Shown here in pieces: positions 44,765-53,227 of a DNA stretch of 64,000 bases. The notes beneath the pieces are model-generated. The model was given only the letters and a program-made list of their open reading frames with translations. It made no database searches and had not been told where the DNA came from. Both the position numbers and the translations under genes were made by a program. The stretch covers positions 1-64,000 of the forward strand of contig UEIF01000007.1 in assembly GCA_900468805.1 (NCBI GenBank), written 5' to 3'. This DNA is from Hyphomicrobiales bacterium (GTDB taxonomy: Bacteria; Pseudomonadota; Alphaproteobacteria; Rhizobiales; Rhizobiaceae). The number at the start of each line of letters is the position of its first letter. The first letter of the stretch is position 1.

Positions 44765-46219
44765 TTACTTCGAGCCGACGAGGGCGGCGACTGCCTGCGA
44801 GGCGAGCTTCAGGCGCTGGCGCACGACCGAGCGGCCGAGGATCGCCATGGAATCGAAAAGCGGCAGCGAGCGCGACGAGCCGGAGACGGCGACGAAGAGC
44901 GGCGCGACGATGACCTTCAGCTTCTTGCCCATGCGGTCGGCGATGGCGCGCAGTTCGGCCTCGATCGTCTCGACGTTCCATTCCAGGATCTTTTCGAGAT
45001 CCGGCTGGACGGTGTTGAGGATCTCAAGGATCTCTTCCGGCGGCGATTTGATCTTGGCGAAGTCGGAGGGCTGCAGGCCGAGATCGGACTTCAGCAGGAA
45101 GCCCGCGAGATCGGGCAGTTCGCCGAGCTTGGAAATGCGCGTCTGCGACAGGCGCAAGCCAGCCATCAGGCGATCGTTTTCCATCGCCCATGTCAGTACG
45201 CGATCGCGGAAGTCTTCTTCCGACAGCTTCTCGCGGATCCAGCGGCCGTTCAGCCAGTCGAGCTTCTGGATGTCGAAGATCGCACCGGCCTTGGACAGGT
45301 TTTCCGGGTCGAACTTTTCCGACAGCTCATCCATCGTCAGCAGCTCTTCGCCTTCGGAGATCTGGATGAAGAACAGGCCGAGGAAGTTCATCAGCGCTTC
45401 GGGGATATAGCCGAGCGCCGAATAATAGGAGATCGAGGTCGGGTTCTTGCGCTTCGACAGCTTCGACTTGTCGGCATTGCGCATCAGCGACAGATGCATG
45501 AAGACCGGCTGGTCCCAGCCGAAATAGCGGTACAGCAGAATGTGCTTCGGCACGGAGGCCAGCCATTCCTCGCCGCGTGCGACATGGGTGATCTTCATCA
45601 GATGGTCGTCGATGACGTTTGCCATATGATAGGTCGGCATGCCATCGGCCTTGATCAGCACCTGCATATCGACGGAATCCCAGGGGATCGACACGTCGCC
45701 ATAAACGCCGTCGGTAAAGTCGCACGAGCCTTCGGTCGGGATCTTCATGCGGATGACGGTGGTTTCGCCATCGGCCATGCGCGAGGTGACTTCCTCGGCC
45801 TTCAGCGTCAGGCAGAGACCGTCATATTTCGGCGGCTTGCCGGCGGCGCGCTGGCCCTCGCGCATCTGCTCCAGCCGTTCGGGCGTGCAGAAACAGCGGA
45901 AGGCGTGGCCCTTGTCCAGCAATTCCTGGGCAAAAGGCTGGTACATGTCCTTGCGATCGGACTGTCGATAGGGCCCGTAGGGGCCGCCGATATCAGGGCC
46001 TTCCTTCCATTCCAGTCCACACCATCTCAGCGCATCCAGCACTTTGGTCTCGAATTCCGGGGTCGAGCGCGTCGCATCGGTATCCTCGATGCGCAGAATG
46101 AACTCGCCGCCGTGCTTCTTGGCAAAGAGATAGTTGAAGAGAGCAATGTAAGCGGTGCCGACATGCGGCTCGCCGGTCGGCGAGGGAGCGATGCGGACGC
46201 GGACGCCGGAAGCTGTCAT
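44765..46219 (-). CDS. gltX: Glutamyl-tRNA synthetase
   Basis: The product has 484 residues. The class I HIGH motif appears as HVGT at residues 19-22 (IAPSPTGEPHVGTAY) and the KMSKS motif as KLSKRKN. The C-terminal anticodon-binding helices run from about residue 340. It charges tRNA-Glu. Many alphaproteobacteria carry two GltX proteins, one acting on tRNA-Glu and another on tRNA-Gln for the amidotransferase route; which type this is cannot be read by eye. I begin at ATG 46219; the open frame continues 37 codons further without homology. A promoter candidate lies at 46358-46386. Confidence 0.93.
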   Translation of the reverse strand: MTASGVRVRIAPSPTGEPHVGTAYIALFNYLFAKKHGGEFILRIEDTDATRSTPEFETKVLDALRWCGLEWKEGPDIGGPYGPYRQSDRKDMYQPFAQELLDKGHAFRCFCTPERLEQMREGQRAAGKPPKYDGLCLTLKAEEVTSRMADGETTVIRMKIPTEGSCDFTDGVYGDVSIPWDSVDMQVLIKADGMPTYHMANVIDDHLMKITHVARGEEWLASVPKHILLYRYFGWDQPVFMHLSLMRNADKSKLSKRKNPTSISYYSALGYIPEALMNFLGLFFIQISEGEELLTMDELSEKFDPENLSKAGAIFDIQKLDWLNGRWIREKLSEEDFRDRVLTWAMENDRLMAGLRLSQTRISKLGELPDLAGFLLKSDLGLQPSDFAKIKSPPEEILEILNTVQPDLEKILEWNVETIEAELRAIADRMGKKLKVIVAPLFVAVSGSSRSLPLFDSMAILGRSVVRQRLKLASQAVAALVGSK

Positions 46220-46357
46220 TTTTATGTGCCCGTCAATGAATGCCGAGCGGCTTTTCAATGAAAGCGACGTCCGGCCTGGAAAATGCAGATATCTTTCGGA
46301 AACCGGCTGGAGAAGGGCGTCTGCCCACACAATCCACCGATTATCCTGATGGTTGCG

Positions 46358-46386
46358 CTTAGGCCATATTCAAAAGGGCGCGTCAA
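46358..46386 (-). promoter_or_regulatory. Candidate promoter of gltX-lysS
   Basis: On the minus strand TTGACG (46386-46381) is followed by 17 bases and CCTAAG (46363-46358). CTTGACG is close to the alphaproteobacterial -35 consensus; the -10 is weak. Confidence 0.45.
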
Positions 46387-46512
46387 GAAAAACCGCTTTT
46401 GGCGGGCGTGTTCCGGCCTCTCCGGGCGGCCGCTTCGGGCATCTGTTCTTCGAGGTGAAGCCCGGCGACGACATGAAGCAGGGTTTCATCAAACCTCCGG
46501 CTCTCGGAAGAA

Positions 46513-46537
46513 CCCCGCCTTACCCGGTAAGGCGGGG
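46513..46537 (-). terminator. Probable terminator of terC
   Basis: CCCCGCCTTACC (46513-46524) and GGTAAGGCGGGG (46526-46537) are perfect arms with one base between. It lies 31 bases after the terC stop and is followed on the minus strand by TTCTTCC rather than a full T run. Confidence 0.6.
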
Positions 46538-46568
46538 ATAATAGTTGGGTCTGAGATAGATAGCGGTC

Positions 46569-47318
46569 TTAGTGGCCGCCTTCGCGCTTTCGCCGGCGTG
46601 CGTTCCTTGCGAACATGTTCAGCACCTCGACGAGGGCCGAGAAGGCCATGGCGGTGTAGACGTAGCCCTTCGGCACATGGAAGCCCATGCCATCGGCGAT
46701 CAGCGTCGTGCCGATCATCAGCAGGAAGGCGAGTGCCAGCATGACAATCGTCGGGTTGCGCTCGATGAAATTGGCGAGCGGCGTTGCGGCAACCAGCATG
46801 ACCGTTACGGCCGCGACGACGGCGACCACCATGATCGGCAGGTGCGGGGTCATGCCGACGGCGGTAATGATGCTGTCCACCGAGAAGACGAGGTCCAGAA
46901 GCAGGATCTGGCCAATCGCCGAAGCGAAGCTCGTGCCCGTCGCGCCTGCGATGAAATTCTCCTGCTGATCCTCCGGATCGACATTGTGGTGGATTTCCTT
47001 GGTGGCCTTCCAGACGAGGAAGAGACCGCCGGCGATGAGAATGAGATCTTTCCAAGAGAAGCCATGGCCGAAAAGCTCGAAGAGCGGCTCGGTGAGCTGG
47101 ACGATCCAGGCAATGGTACCAAGCAGGGCAAGACGCATGATGAGCGCAAGAGCGATACCGGTCTTACGGGCCCTTTCCCGATGCTCAGGCGGCAGCTTGT
47201 TGGTGAGGATGGAGATGAAGATGAGGTTGTCGATCCCGAGAACCACTTCCATCACCACGAGCGTGACAAGCGCCACCCAGGCAGCCGGGTCCTGAATGAG
47301 CGTCATGATATCCTGCAT
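46569..47318 (-). CDS. TerC-family integral membrane protein
   Basis: The product has 249 residues with seven or eight membrane helices. The TerC family motifs are present: [20 protein letters not shown] near the N-terminus and [18 protein letters not shown] in the middle, each with the conserved acidic residue pair in the membrane. TerC proteins are linked to tellurite resistance and, in E. coli and Bacillus relatives, to manganese export during protein secretion. Here the function is inferred by family only. The ATG at 47318 is preceded by GGGGGA. A palindromic terminator follows. Confidence 0.87.
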   Translation of the reverse strand: MQDIMTLIQDPAAWVALVTLVVMEVVLGIDNLIFISILTNKLPPEHRERARKTGIALALIMRLALLGTIAWIVQLTEPLFELFGHGFSWKDLILIAGGLFLVWKATKEIHHNVDPEDQQENFIAGATGTSFASAIGQILLLDLVFSVDSIITAVGMTPHLPIMVVAVVAAVTVMLVAATPLANFIERNPTIVMLALAFLLMIGTTLIADGMGFHVPKGYVYTAMAFSALVEVLNMFARNARRRKREGGH

Positions 47319-47419
47319 CGGCGTATTTCCCCCTTGCGTCACATACGGACGCGGACAATGTATCGTCGCGGCCCTGCCGGGCAAGCGCCGCAAGGGGGTA
47401 TACGAAAACGATCGGGCTT

Positions 47420-48259
47420 TTATTCCTTGATCGGCAGCCAGATTTCCGTCAGCCCCATTCCCGTATAGGGATCGAAGCGGTCATCGTAGCGTTCGAACAT
47501 GTCGGGCGTGCTGCCATGTTCGAGGCCCGAAGTCGGCCACCAGTTGCCGAAGATCAGGTCCATCGTCGCGGGAATACCGGAGACGTGGCCGCAATGGGAG
47601 AAGACGGCGTAGCGCTGGAGCGGCAGCTTCAATGTCACAAAGCCCTCCGGCAGGTCGTCGGCGTCGGCTATTTCGGCGGCGGCCATGTAACGGAATTTCT
47701 CGGCCTCGCCGTCGATATGGGTGCAGACGCCGTAGGCGACATTTCCCTTCTGGTTCGGGATATGGCCGAAATGCTGGTTGAACTTCTGCCAGAGAGAGGG
47801 GATCGCGGCGTTGCCGCCATAGTCATAGGTTTCCTGCAGCCCGGCAAAAAGCATCGGCTGAAGGGTTTCGAAACGCGGCGGTTCGAGATCGTTAAGGCTT
47901 GCGGTTTTCATCCTGATAGGCTCCATCAAAGCAAGGTTGCGAATGTGCCCTTGTCGCCGCACCGCTTCCGGCGTCATGCCGAATTGGTCGCGGAAGGCAC
48001 GGGTGAAAGCCTCGTGCGAGCCGTAGCCCGCGCCGAGGGCAACCTCGAGAATGCTGGATGAGCCTGAGATGAGAGATAGCGCGGCCCCACTCAGGCGCCG
48101 TGCGCGGATATAGCCGCTGATCGAATGGCCGGTCACCAGACCAAAGACGCGCGAGAGATGATAGCGCGACAGTCCGGCGGCTTCTGCGATCTCGTCGAGG
48201 CTTATATCGGTTTCGAAATGGCTCTCGATGAACCATATCGCCCGTCCGATGGCGCTCAT
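47420..48259 (-). CDS. AraC-family regulator with GyrI-like effector-binding domain
   Basis: The product has 279 residues. The AraC DNA-binding domain is at the N-terminus (about 5-105: [40 protein letters not shown]) and a GyrI-like small-molecule-binding domain is at about 120-278 ([20 protein letters not shown]). This order, as in E. coli Rob and SbmC-linked regulators, is used to sense lipophilic or toxic compounds. It lies 102 bases upstream of terC on the same strand. It may control a pump such as the one at 49-52 kb, but that is speculation. Confidence 0.87.
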   Translation of the reverse strand: MSAIGRAIWFIESHFETDISLDEIAEAAGLSRYHLSRVFGLVTGHSISGYIRARRLSGAALSLISGSSSILEVALGAGYGSHEAFTRAFRDQFGMTPEAVRRQGHIRNLALMEPIRMKTASLNDLEPPRFETLQPMLFAGLQETYDYGGNAAIPSLWQKFNQHFGHIPNQKGNVAYGVCTHIDGEAEKFRYMAAAEIADADDLPEGFVTLKLPLQRYAVFSHCGHVSGIPATMDLIFGNWWPTSGLEHGSTPDMFERYDDRFDPYTGMGLTEIWLPIKE

Positions 48260-48364
48260 CTCTTCTCCCCTGGTTGCCGTCTCATTCCTAGAGGAAATGC
48301 GGCGGCCGGATTTGATCGCTATTGCGCAAATCCGGCGGAAAACCAGTCGGGGCAGGAGATGTGG

Positions 48365-49045
48365 TCAGGTAGACTCGTGTTTGCGAACGCCATAGGCGGC
48401 CATAAAGACGTGGATCGCGCCGCGAATGACGCGTTCGATCTCGTTGCGCGGCGGCGGTCCGTCCATATTGCCGAACAGGCGCAGCTTGAAGAAGCTGCCG
48501 CTCGCAAGATCGAGGAACTGCCCGGCGGCGAGATCGATATCGTCGATCTTCAGGGTACCGGCCTGCACGTGCCGCTCCAGGAAGTCGTGCATGATGGTGC
48601 GCAGGTTCTGCGGACCCTTGAAGAATCGCTGACAGAGAAGGGGCATGCGCTCACGCACGCCGAGCACGGTGCGCATAGCGTCGATGACCTTGTCTTCGGT
48701 CATATGCGTGACGAAGGTTATCCCGAATTCGTACAGGCCGGCCTCGACATCGTCATGCTCGGCAAGGACCATGCGAACGGCTGCCACGAAGGCGGCGCGC
48801 TCGGTCTCGACCATGGCGTGGAAGAGTTCTTCCTTGTTGGCGAAGTAGACATAGAGCGTTCCCTTGGAAACGCCGGCCTCGCGAGTCACATCGTTCATAC
48901 TGGCCGCGTCGAAGCCCATCTTCATGAACACGCTCCGGGCACCGTCAAGGATCTGCTGGCGCTTGGCCGGATCTTCACCCGCAGCAAAGCGGCCTCCCGG
49001 ATTGGGTGGGCTGAATACGGCGGTATCCTCGGGCTTCAGTGTCAT
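48365..49045 (-). CDS. TetR-family regulator of the EmrAB-type pump
   Basis: The product has 226 residues. The TetR helix-turn-helix is at about residues 30-75 (RQQILDGARSVFMKMGFDAA, then AGVSKGTLYVYFANKEELF), after an N-terminal tail of about 25 residues. The C-terminal domain resembles the AcrR-like ligand domain (LCQRFFKGPQNLRTIMHDFL). It is divergent from the emrA gene, with two palindromes in the 152-base gap, so it is the predicted local repressor. Inducers could be plant compounds such as flavonoids, which rhizobial EmrAB-type pumps often export; this is inference. Confidence 0.88.
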   Translation of the reverse strand: MTLKPEDTAVFSPPNPGGRFAAGEDPAKRQQILDGARSVFMKMGFDAASMNDVTREAGVSKGTLYVYFANKEELFHAMVETERAAFVAAVRMVLAEHDDVEAGLYEFGITFVTHMTEDKVIDAMRTVLGVRERMPLLCQRFFKGPQNLRTIMHDFLERHVQAGTLKIDDIDLAAGQFLDLASGSFFKLRLFGNMDGPPPRNEIERVIRGAIHVFMAAYGVRKHEST

Positions 49046-49092
49046 GTCTCCTTAACCGTCTTGGCGAATTCGCGGTTTCATTCAAAGAAATC

Positions 49093-49106
49093 GAACCGAT
49101 TGGTTC
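49093..49106. promoter_or_regulatory. TetR operator candidate 1 (tetR/emrA gap)
   Basis: GAACC and GGTTC are perfect arms around GATT, 47 bases upstream of the tetR start. Confidence 0.5.
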
Positions 49107-49143
49107 TATGCATCTTGATATGAAGTCAAAAACCCTTTAAGTC

Positions 49144-49165
49144 AACTGAACCGAACCGTTCAGTT
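49144..49165. promoter_or_regulatory. TetR operator candidate 2 (tetR/emrA gap)
   Basis: AACTGAAC and GTTCAGTT are perfect 8-bp arms around CGAACC, 32 bases before the emrA start. It shares the GAACC/GGTTC-type core with candidate 1. Confidence 0.6.
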
Positions 49166-49197
49166 CGATTATTTTACTCCAGATCGGTAGTCTGTTT

Positions 49198-50400
49198 ATG
49201 TCGACCAACCAGAAGAGCAACGTTGCGCGCATCGTCAGCGAAAATGCCGGCGCCGAAGAGGTGAAAGCGGAAACAGTAGCCCCCGCCGAAGCTCCGAAGG
49301 CAGAGGCACCGCAGGCGGCTCCTGCGCAGTCGGCGCCTGCTGTCGCGCCGGCTGCTCCGAAGAAGCGCCGCAGCTTCGTGTTGCCTGTTGTGGTGCTCGC
49401 TGCTCTCGCCGGCGCTGGCTGGTACGGCTACGACTGGTGGACGAATGGCCGCTTTCTGGTGTCGACCGACGACGCCTATATCGAGGGTGATATCGCGACG
49501 ATCTCGCCGAAGGTTACCGGTTACGTCGCGAAGGTGAATGTTTTCGCCAACCAGGAAGTCAAGGCAGGCGACGTTCTCGCTACCCTTGATAACGGCGACT
49601 ACCAGAACGCCCTCGACCAGGCGAATGCCCAGATCGTAACCGAGCAGCTTTCACTCAGCCGTATCGATGCGCAGATCGAAGGCGCGAAGGCGAGCCTCGT
49701 TCAGGCCCAAGCCCAGAAGACCGCCCTCGAAGCCACCGTGCGCGGCGCGGAAATCAAGCAGAAGCGCCAGAGCGACCTGCAGGCCAAGTCGGTCGGCACC
49801 ACGGCAGACCTTGACGACGCCAATACGGCGCTCGATCAGGCCAAGGCCAATCTTGCCGGCGGCGATGCCAACATCGTTTTCGCCCAGGCCAACATCACCA
49901 TCCTCGAGGCACAGCGCAAGGAAGCCGAAGGCTCCGTGCGTACGATGGAAATCCAGCGCGACAAGGCTGCCCGCGATCTCTCCTTCACCGTGCTGAAGGC
50001 GCCCTATGACGGCGTCGTCGGCAATCGGTCGGTTCAGGAAGGCGATCTCGTTTCGCCTGGCCAGCGGCTGATGGCGCTCGTGCCGACACGCCAGCTCTAC
50101 ATCGACGCCAACTTCAAGGAAACGCAGATCCAGCATCTCGTTCCCGGCTCGAAGGTCAATGTCCATGTCGATGCCTATAGCGACTATCCTGTCGTCGGCA
50201 CCGTCGAATCGATCTCGCCGGCCTCCGGCTCGGTCTTCTCGATGCTTCCCCCGGAAAATGCGACTGGCAATTTCACCAAGATCATCCAGCGCGTGCCGGT
50301 TCGCATCGCCTTGCCGCAGGATGCGCTTGATAGCGGCCGCCTGCGCGCAGGTCTCAGCGTCGTCGTCGATGTTGATACCCGTACGGCGCCGGTGAAGTAA
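49198..50400 (+). CDS. emrA: EmrA-type membrane fusion protein of an MFS efflux system
   Basis: The product has 400 residues. The first 55 residues are cytoplasmic and rich in Ala, Pro, Glu and Lys. One membrane helix follows (FVLPVVVLAALAGAGWYGYD). The periplasmic part has a lipoyl half (ISPKVTGYVAKVNVFANQEV), a long coiled coil at about 135-260, the second half (TVLKAPYDGVVGNRSVQEGD) and a beta domain. It connects the MFS pump to TolC. The ribosome site is weak. The pump gene follows after 23 bases. The long low-complexity N-terminus is longer than in E. coli EmrA. Confidence 0.9.
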   Translation: MSTNQKSNVARIVSENAGAEEVKAETVAPAEAPKAEAPQAAPAQSAPAVAPAAPKKRRSFVLPVVVLAALAGAGWYGYDWWTNGRFLVSTDDAYIEGDIATISPKVTGYVAKVNVFANQEVKAGDVLATLDNGDYQNALDQANAQIVTEQLSLSRIDAQIEGAKASLVQAQAQKTALEATVRGAEIKQKRQSDLQAKSVGTTADLDDANTALDQAKANLAGGDANIVFAQANITILEAQRKEAEGSVRTMEIQRDKAARDLSFTVLKAPYDGVVGNRSVQEGDLVSPGQRLMALVPTRQLYIDANFKETQIQHLVPGSKVNVHVDAYSDYPVVGTVESISPASGSVFSMLPPENATGNFTKIIQRVPVRIALPQDALDSGRLRAGLSVVVDVDTRTAPVK

Positions 50401-50423
50401 GCTCTCGGGGCGGAGGTAATCCT

Positions 50424-52022
50424 ATGGCCGGGAGCGCGACAGCAACGGCAGGTTCGATCCCGGCAATGCCTGCGCATGCCGCCGATCGCATGGATCCGAG
50501 AAGGCTCATCGCTTTCTTCGCGATGGTGCTCGGCATGTTCATGTCGATCCTCGACATCCAGATCGTCTCCGCTTCGCTCGCCGAAATCCAGGCCGGACTT
50601 TCGGCCGGTTCGGACGAAATCGGCTGGGTGCAGACGGCCTATCTGATCGCGGAAGTCATCATGATCCCGCTGTCGGGCACGCTCGCGCGCATCATCTCGA
50701 CGCGGTATCTCTTCGCGATTTCGGCCGCCGGTTTCACCATGGCGAGCGCCCTGGCCGCAACTGCAACGAACATCGACCAGATGATCGTCTACCGTGTCAT
50801 CCAGGGCTTCATCGGCGGCGGCATGATCCCCTCCGTCTTTGCGGCCGCCTTCACGATCTTCCCGCCGTCGAAGCGTGCGATCGTCTCGCCGATCATCGGC
50901 CTCATCGCCACGCTGGCGCCGACCATCGGCCCGACGGTCGGCGGTTATCTTAGCCATGCCTTCTCCTGGCACTGGCTGTTCCTGGTCAATATCGTGCCCG
51001 GTATCATCGTCACGATCGTCACCTGGAACTTCATCGATTTCGACAAGCCGGAACTGTCGCTCTTCAAGAAGTTCGACTGGTATGGCCTGCTGTCGATGGG
51101 TGTTTTCCTTGGCGCACTGGAATATGTGCTGGAAGAAGGCAATTCGAACGACTGGTTCAACGACAGCTACATCGTCATCGGCGCCGTTGCCTCTGCCGTC
51201 GCCTGTGTCGTCTTTTTCTACCGGGCCTTCACGGTGGAATTCCCGGTCGTCGATCTGACGGCCTTCTCCAACCGAAACTTCTCCTTCGGCTCGGTGTTCT
51301 CTTTCGTCATGGGCATCGGCCTTTACGGGCTCACCTATATCTATCCGGTCTATCTCGGCCGCATCCGCGGCTACGATTCGCAGATGATCGGCGAGACGAT
51401 GTTCGTGTCGGGCCTTGCGATGTTCTTCACCGCGCCGATCGCCGGCCGGCTGTCGACGAAGCTCGACCTGCGTTTCATGATGGCGATCGGCTTCGTGAGC
51501 TTTGCAGCCGGCACCTATATCATGACGCATCTGACGCAGGACTGGGACTTCTACGAGCTCTTCATCCCGCAGATCCTGCGCGGCTTCGGCCTGATGATGT
51601 GCATGGTGCCGATCAACAATATCGCGCTCGGCACCCTGCCGCCAGCGCGTATCCGCGGCGCATCCGGCCTCTTCAACCTGACGCGTAACCTCGGCGGTGC
51701 CGTCGGACTTGCTGTCATCAACACCGTGCTGACCAGCCGCCAGGACGTGCACTACGAGCGTCTGCGCGAAAACGTGCACTGGGGCAATACCGCTGCGATC
51801 GACCAGATGAACAACATGACCCAAAACTTCAACAATTGGGGTCTTGATGGTGCCGATGTTGCAGTCAAGCAGATGGTCGGCTTGGCCACCAAACAGGCGA
51901 TGATCCTTTCGTTCGGCGACATTTTCCTGATGCTGACGGTGCTTTTCCTGGCGATGGTCCTTGGCGTCTTCATGATCAAGAAACCCGCGCCGCAAGGCGG
52001 GGGAGGCGGTGGCGGCCACTGA
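50424..52022 (+). CDS. emrB: EmrB-type MFS multidrug transporter, DHA2 family (14 membrane helices)
   Basis: The product has 532 residues. The DHA2 motif in helix 1 reads MSILDIQIVSASLAEIQAGL. Motif A is RIISTRYLFAISAAGF, and the antiporter motif C is GLIATLAPTIGPTVGGYLSH. It exchanges protons for hydrophobic compounds and works with the EmrA protein encoded just before it. The C-terminus ends in a Gly-rich tail (PQGGGGGGGH). GGCGGAGG precedes the ATG. A strong terminator closes the operon. Confidence 0.92.
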   Translation: MAGSATATAGSIPAMPAHAADRMDPRRLIAFFAMVLGMFMSILDIQIVSASLAEIQAGLSAGSDEIGWVQTAYLIAEVIMIPLSGTLARIISTRYLFAISAAGFTMASALAATATNIDQMIVYRVIQGFIGGGMIPSVFAAAFTIFPPSKRAIVSPIIGLIATLAPTIGPTVGGYLSHAFSWHWLFLVNIVPGIIVTIVTWNFIDFDKPELSLFKKFDWYGLLSMGVFLGALEYVLEEGNSNDWFNDSYIVIGAVASAVACVVFFYRAFTVEFPVVDLTAFSNRNFSFGSVFSFVMGIGLYGLTYIYPVYLGRIRGYDSQMIGETMFVSGLAMFFTAPIAGRLSTKLDLRFMMAIGFVSFAAGTYIMTHLTQDWDFYELFIPQILRGFGLMMCMVPINNIALGTLPPARIRGASGLFNLTRNLGGAVGLAVINTVLTSRQDVHYERLRENVHWGNTAAIDQMNNMTQNFNNWGLDGADVAVKQMVGLATKQAMILSFGDIFLMLTVLFLAMVLGVFMIKKPAPQGGGGGGGH

Positions 52023-52040
52023 CCTCCGGCCGTCGTTGCA

Positions 52041-52072
52041 AGAAAGGCCCTCTTCGGAGGGCCTTTCTGTTT
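52041..52072 (+). terminator. Terminator of the emrAB operon
   Basis: A 12-bp perfect stem (AGAAAGGCCCTC at 52041-52052 with its complement at 52057-52068) closes on a TTCG tetraloop and is followed by GTTTTT. Confidence 0.93.
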
Positions 52073-52127
52073 TTCTGCATGGGTAGTTTCGCTTCCCTTG
52101 AACGGGGTGCTTTTCAGCCCACGCATT

Positions 52128-52149
52128 TTTTGATTTACGTACATCAAAA
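52128..52149. promoter_or_regulatory. LacI-type operator upstream of the xylose regulator gene
   Basis: A 22-bp palindrome centred on TACGTA: TTTTGATTTAC mirrored by GTACATCAAAA, with one mismatched pair. It lies 31 bases before the regulator start, suited to autoregulation of the regulator-xylB unit. Confidence 0.6.
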
Positions 52150-52180
52150 TTGGCGCTAATGGTCTCGTCCAGGAGGAGCG

Positions 52181-53206
52181 ATGAGGCCAACCGTTCACGA
52201 TATCGCCGCTGCGGCGGGTGTCAGTCTCGCGACTGTGGACCGGGTTCTGAACCGACGGCCGGGCGTACGCCATGTGACACGGGAGAAGGTGGAGACCGCC
52301 ATCCGCGATCTCGGCTATGTGCGCGACCTGGCGGCGGCAAACCTTGCCAAGGGCCGGGTCTATCCGCTGACCTTCATCCTGCCCGCCAGCGACAATTCCT
52401 TCATGCACGGCTTGAATGCCGAAATCCGCGCGGCGATCGCGCGCTCGGCCGCCGAGCGTACGGACATCCGCATCGTCGAGGTGCCGGCCTTTGATCCACA
52501 GGCGCTGGTTCGTGAGCTGGAAACAGTCGCTGCCGAAAAGCCCTCAGGGGTCGCGCTCGTGGCCACCGACGCGCCCGATGTACGCACGGCTGTGGACCGG
52601 CTGGTCCATGACGGCATTCCGGTCGTTACCCTTGTTTCCGATCTGACGGGATCTCTGCGTCACCATTATGCCGGCGTCGACAATATCGCAGCAGGGCGCA
52701 CCGCTGCTCGCCTGCTCGGCCGTTTTCTCGGCGGTGCCAAAGGCGAGATCGCTGTTCTTGCAGGCTCTATGCTGGTGCGCGACCATCGTGAGCGCCTGGA
52801 GGGTTTCGCATCTGTCACCGCGCAGGAGTTTCCGGCGCTGCATCTGCTGCCGGTGCTCGAAGGCCGGGATGACCCTGAAACTGCCCATATGCTGATTGCG
52901 GATGCGCTTGGGAAGAACGACGGCATCGTCGGCATTTACAGTCTCGGCGCTGGTAATCGTGGTCTGATCCGGGCGCTCAAGGAAAAGGCTGTCGACAGGG
53001 CGCTGACAGTGATTGCCCATGAATTGACGGTGCATACGCGCGCTGCCCTTCTCGACGGCACTATCGACGCAATCCTCAATCAGGATGCCGGCCATGAAGT
53101 ACGCAGCGCGATCCGTGTTCTCAAGGCAAAGGCTGATGGCCTCGCGGTCATTGACGCGCAGGAGCGCATTCGCCTCGATATATTCCTGAAAGACAATCTG
53201 CCTTAA
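52181..53206 (+). CDS. LacI-family transcriptional regulator of xylose genes
   Basis: The product has 341 residues. The LacI helix-turn-helix and hinge are at residues 1-60 (TVHDIAAAAGVSLATVDRVL, then YVRDLAAANLAKGR). A periplasmic-binding-protein-like sugar domain follows (HYAGVDNIAAGRTAARLLGR; DDPETAHMLIADAL). It precedes xylulokinase by 21 bases in the same direction, so both are probably on one message. Enteric bacteria use an AraC-type XylR for this; a LacI-type regulator is the arrangement seen in many Gram-positives and alphaproteobacteria. The ligand is probably xylose, by context. Confidence 0.86.
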   Translation: MRPTVHDIAAAAGVSLATVDRVLNRRPGVRHVTREKVETAIRDLGYVRDLAAANLAKGRVYPLTFILPASDNSFMHGLNAEIRAAIARSAAERTDIRIVEVPAFDPQALVRELETVAAEKPSGVALVATDAPDVRTAVDRLVHDGIPVVTLVSDLTGSLRHHYAGVDNIAAGRTAARLLGRFLGGAKGEIAVLAGSMLVRDHRERLEGFASVTAQEFPALHLLPVLEGRDDPETAHMLIADALGKNDGIVGIYSLGAGNRGLIRALKEKAVDRALTVIAHELTVHTRAALLDGTIDAILNQDAGHEVRSAIRVLKAKADGLAVIDAQERIRLDIFLKDNLP

Positions 53207-53227
53207 CGGCAAAGGGAGAAATACCAC

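Larger units (their letters stand above)
46220..46568. other. Intergenic region between terC and gltX (349 bp)
   Basis: No gene is visible. It holds the terC terminator (46513-46537) and a promoter candidate for gltX-lysS on the minus strand (46358-46386). The predicted leader of about 130 bases before gltX has no recognisable T-box or riboswitch. Nothing further is seen at 46390-46510. Confidence 0.5.

Noticed and set aside
50184-52190. A 668-codon antisense frame over emrB, with similar long frames over xylB (52544-54679) and xylA (54760-56229)
   Set aside because: All mirror recognised genes, lack motifs and have the same skewed composition.
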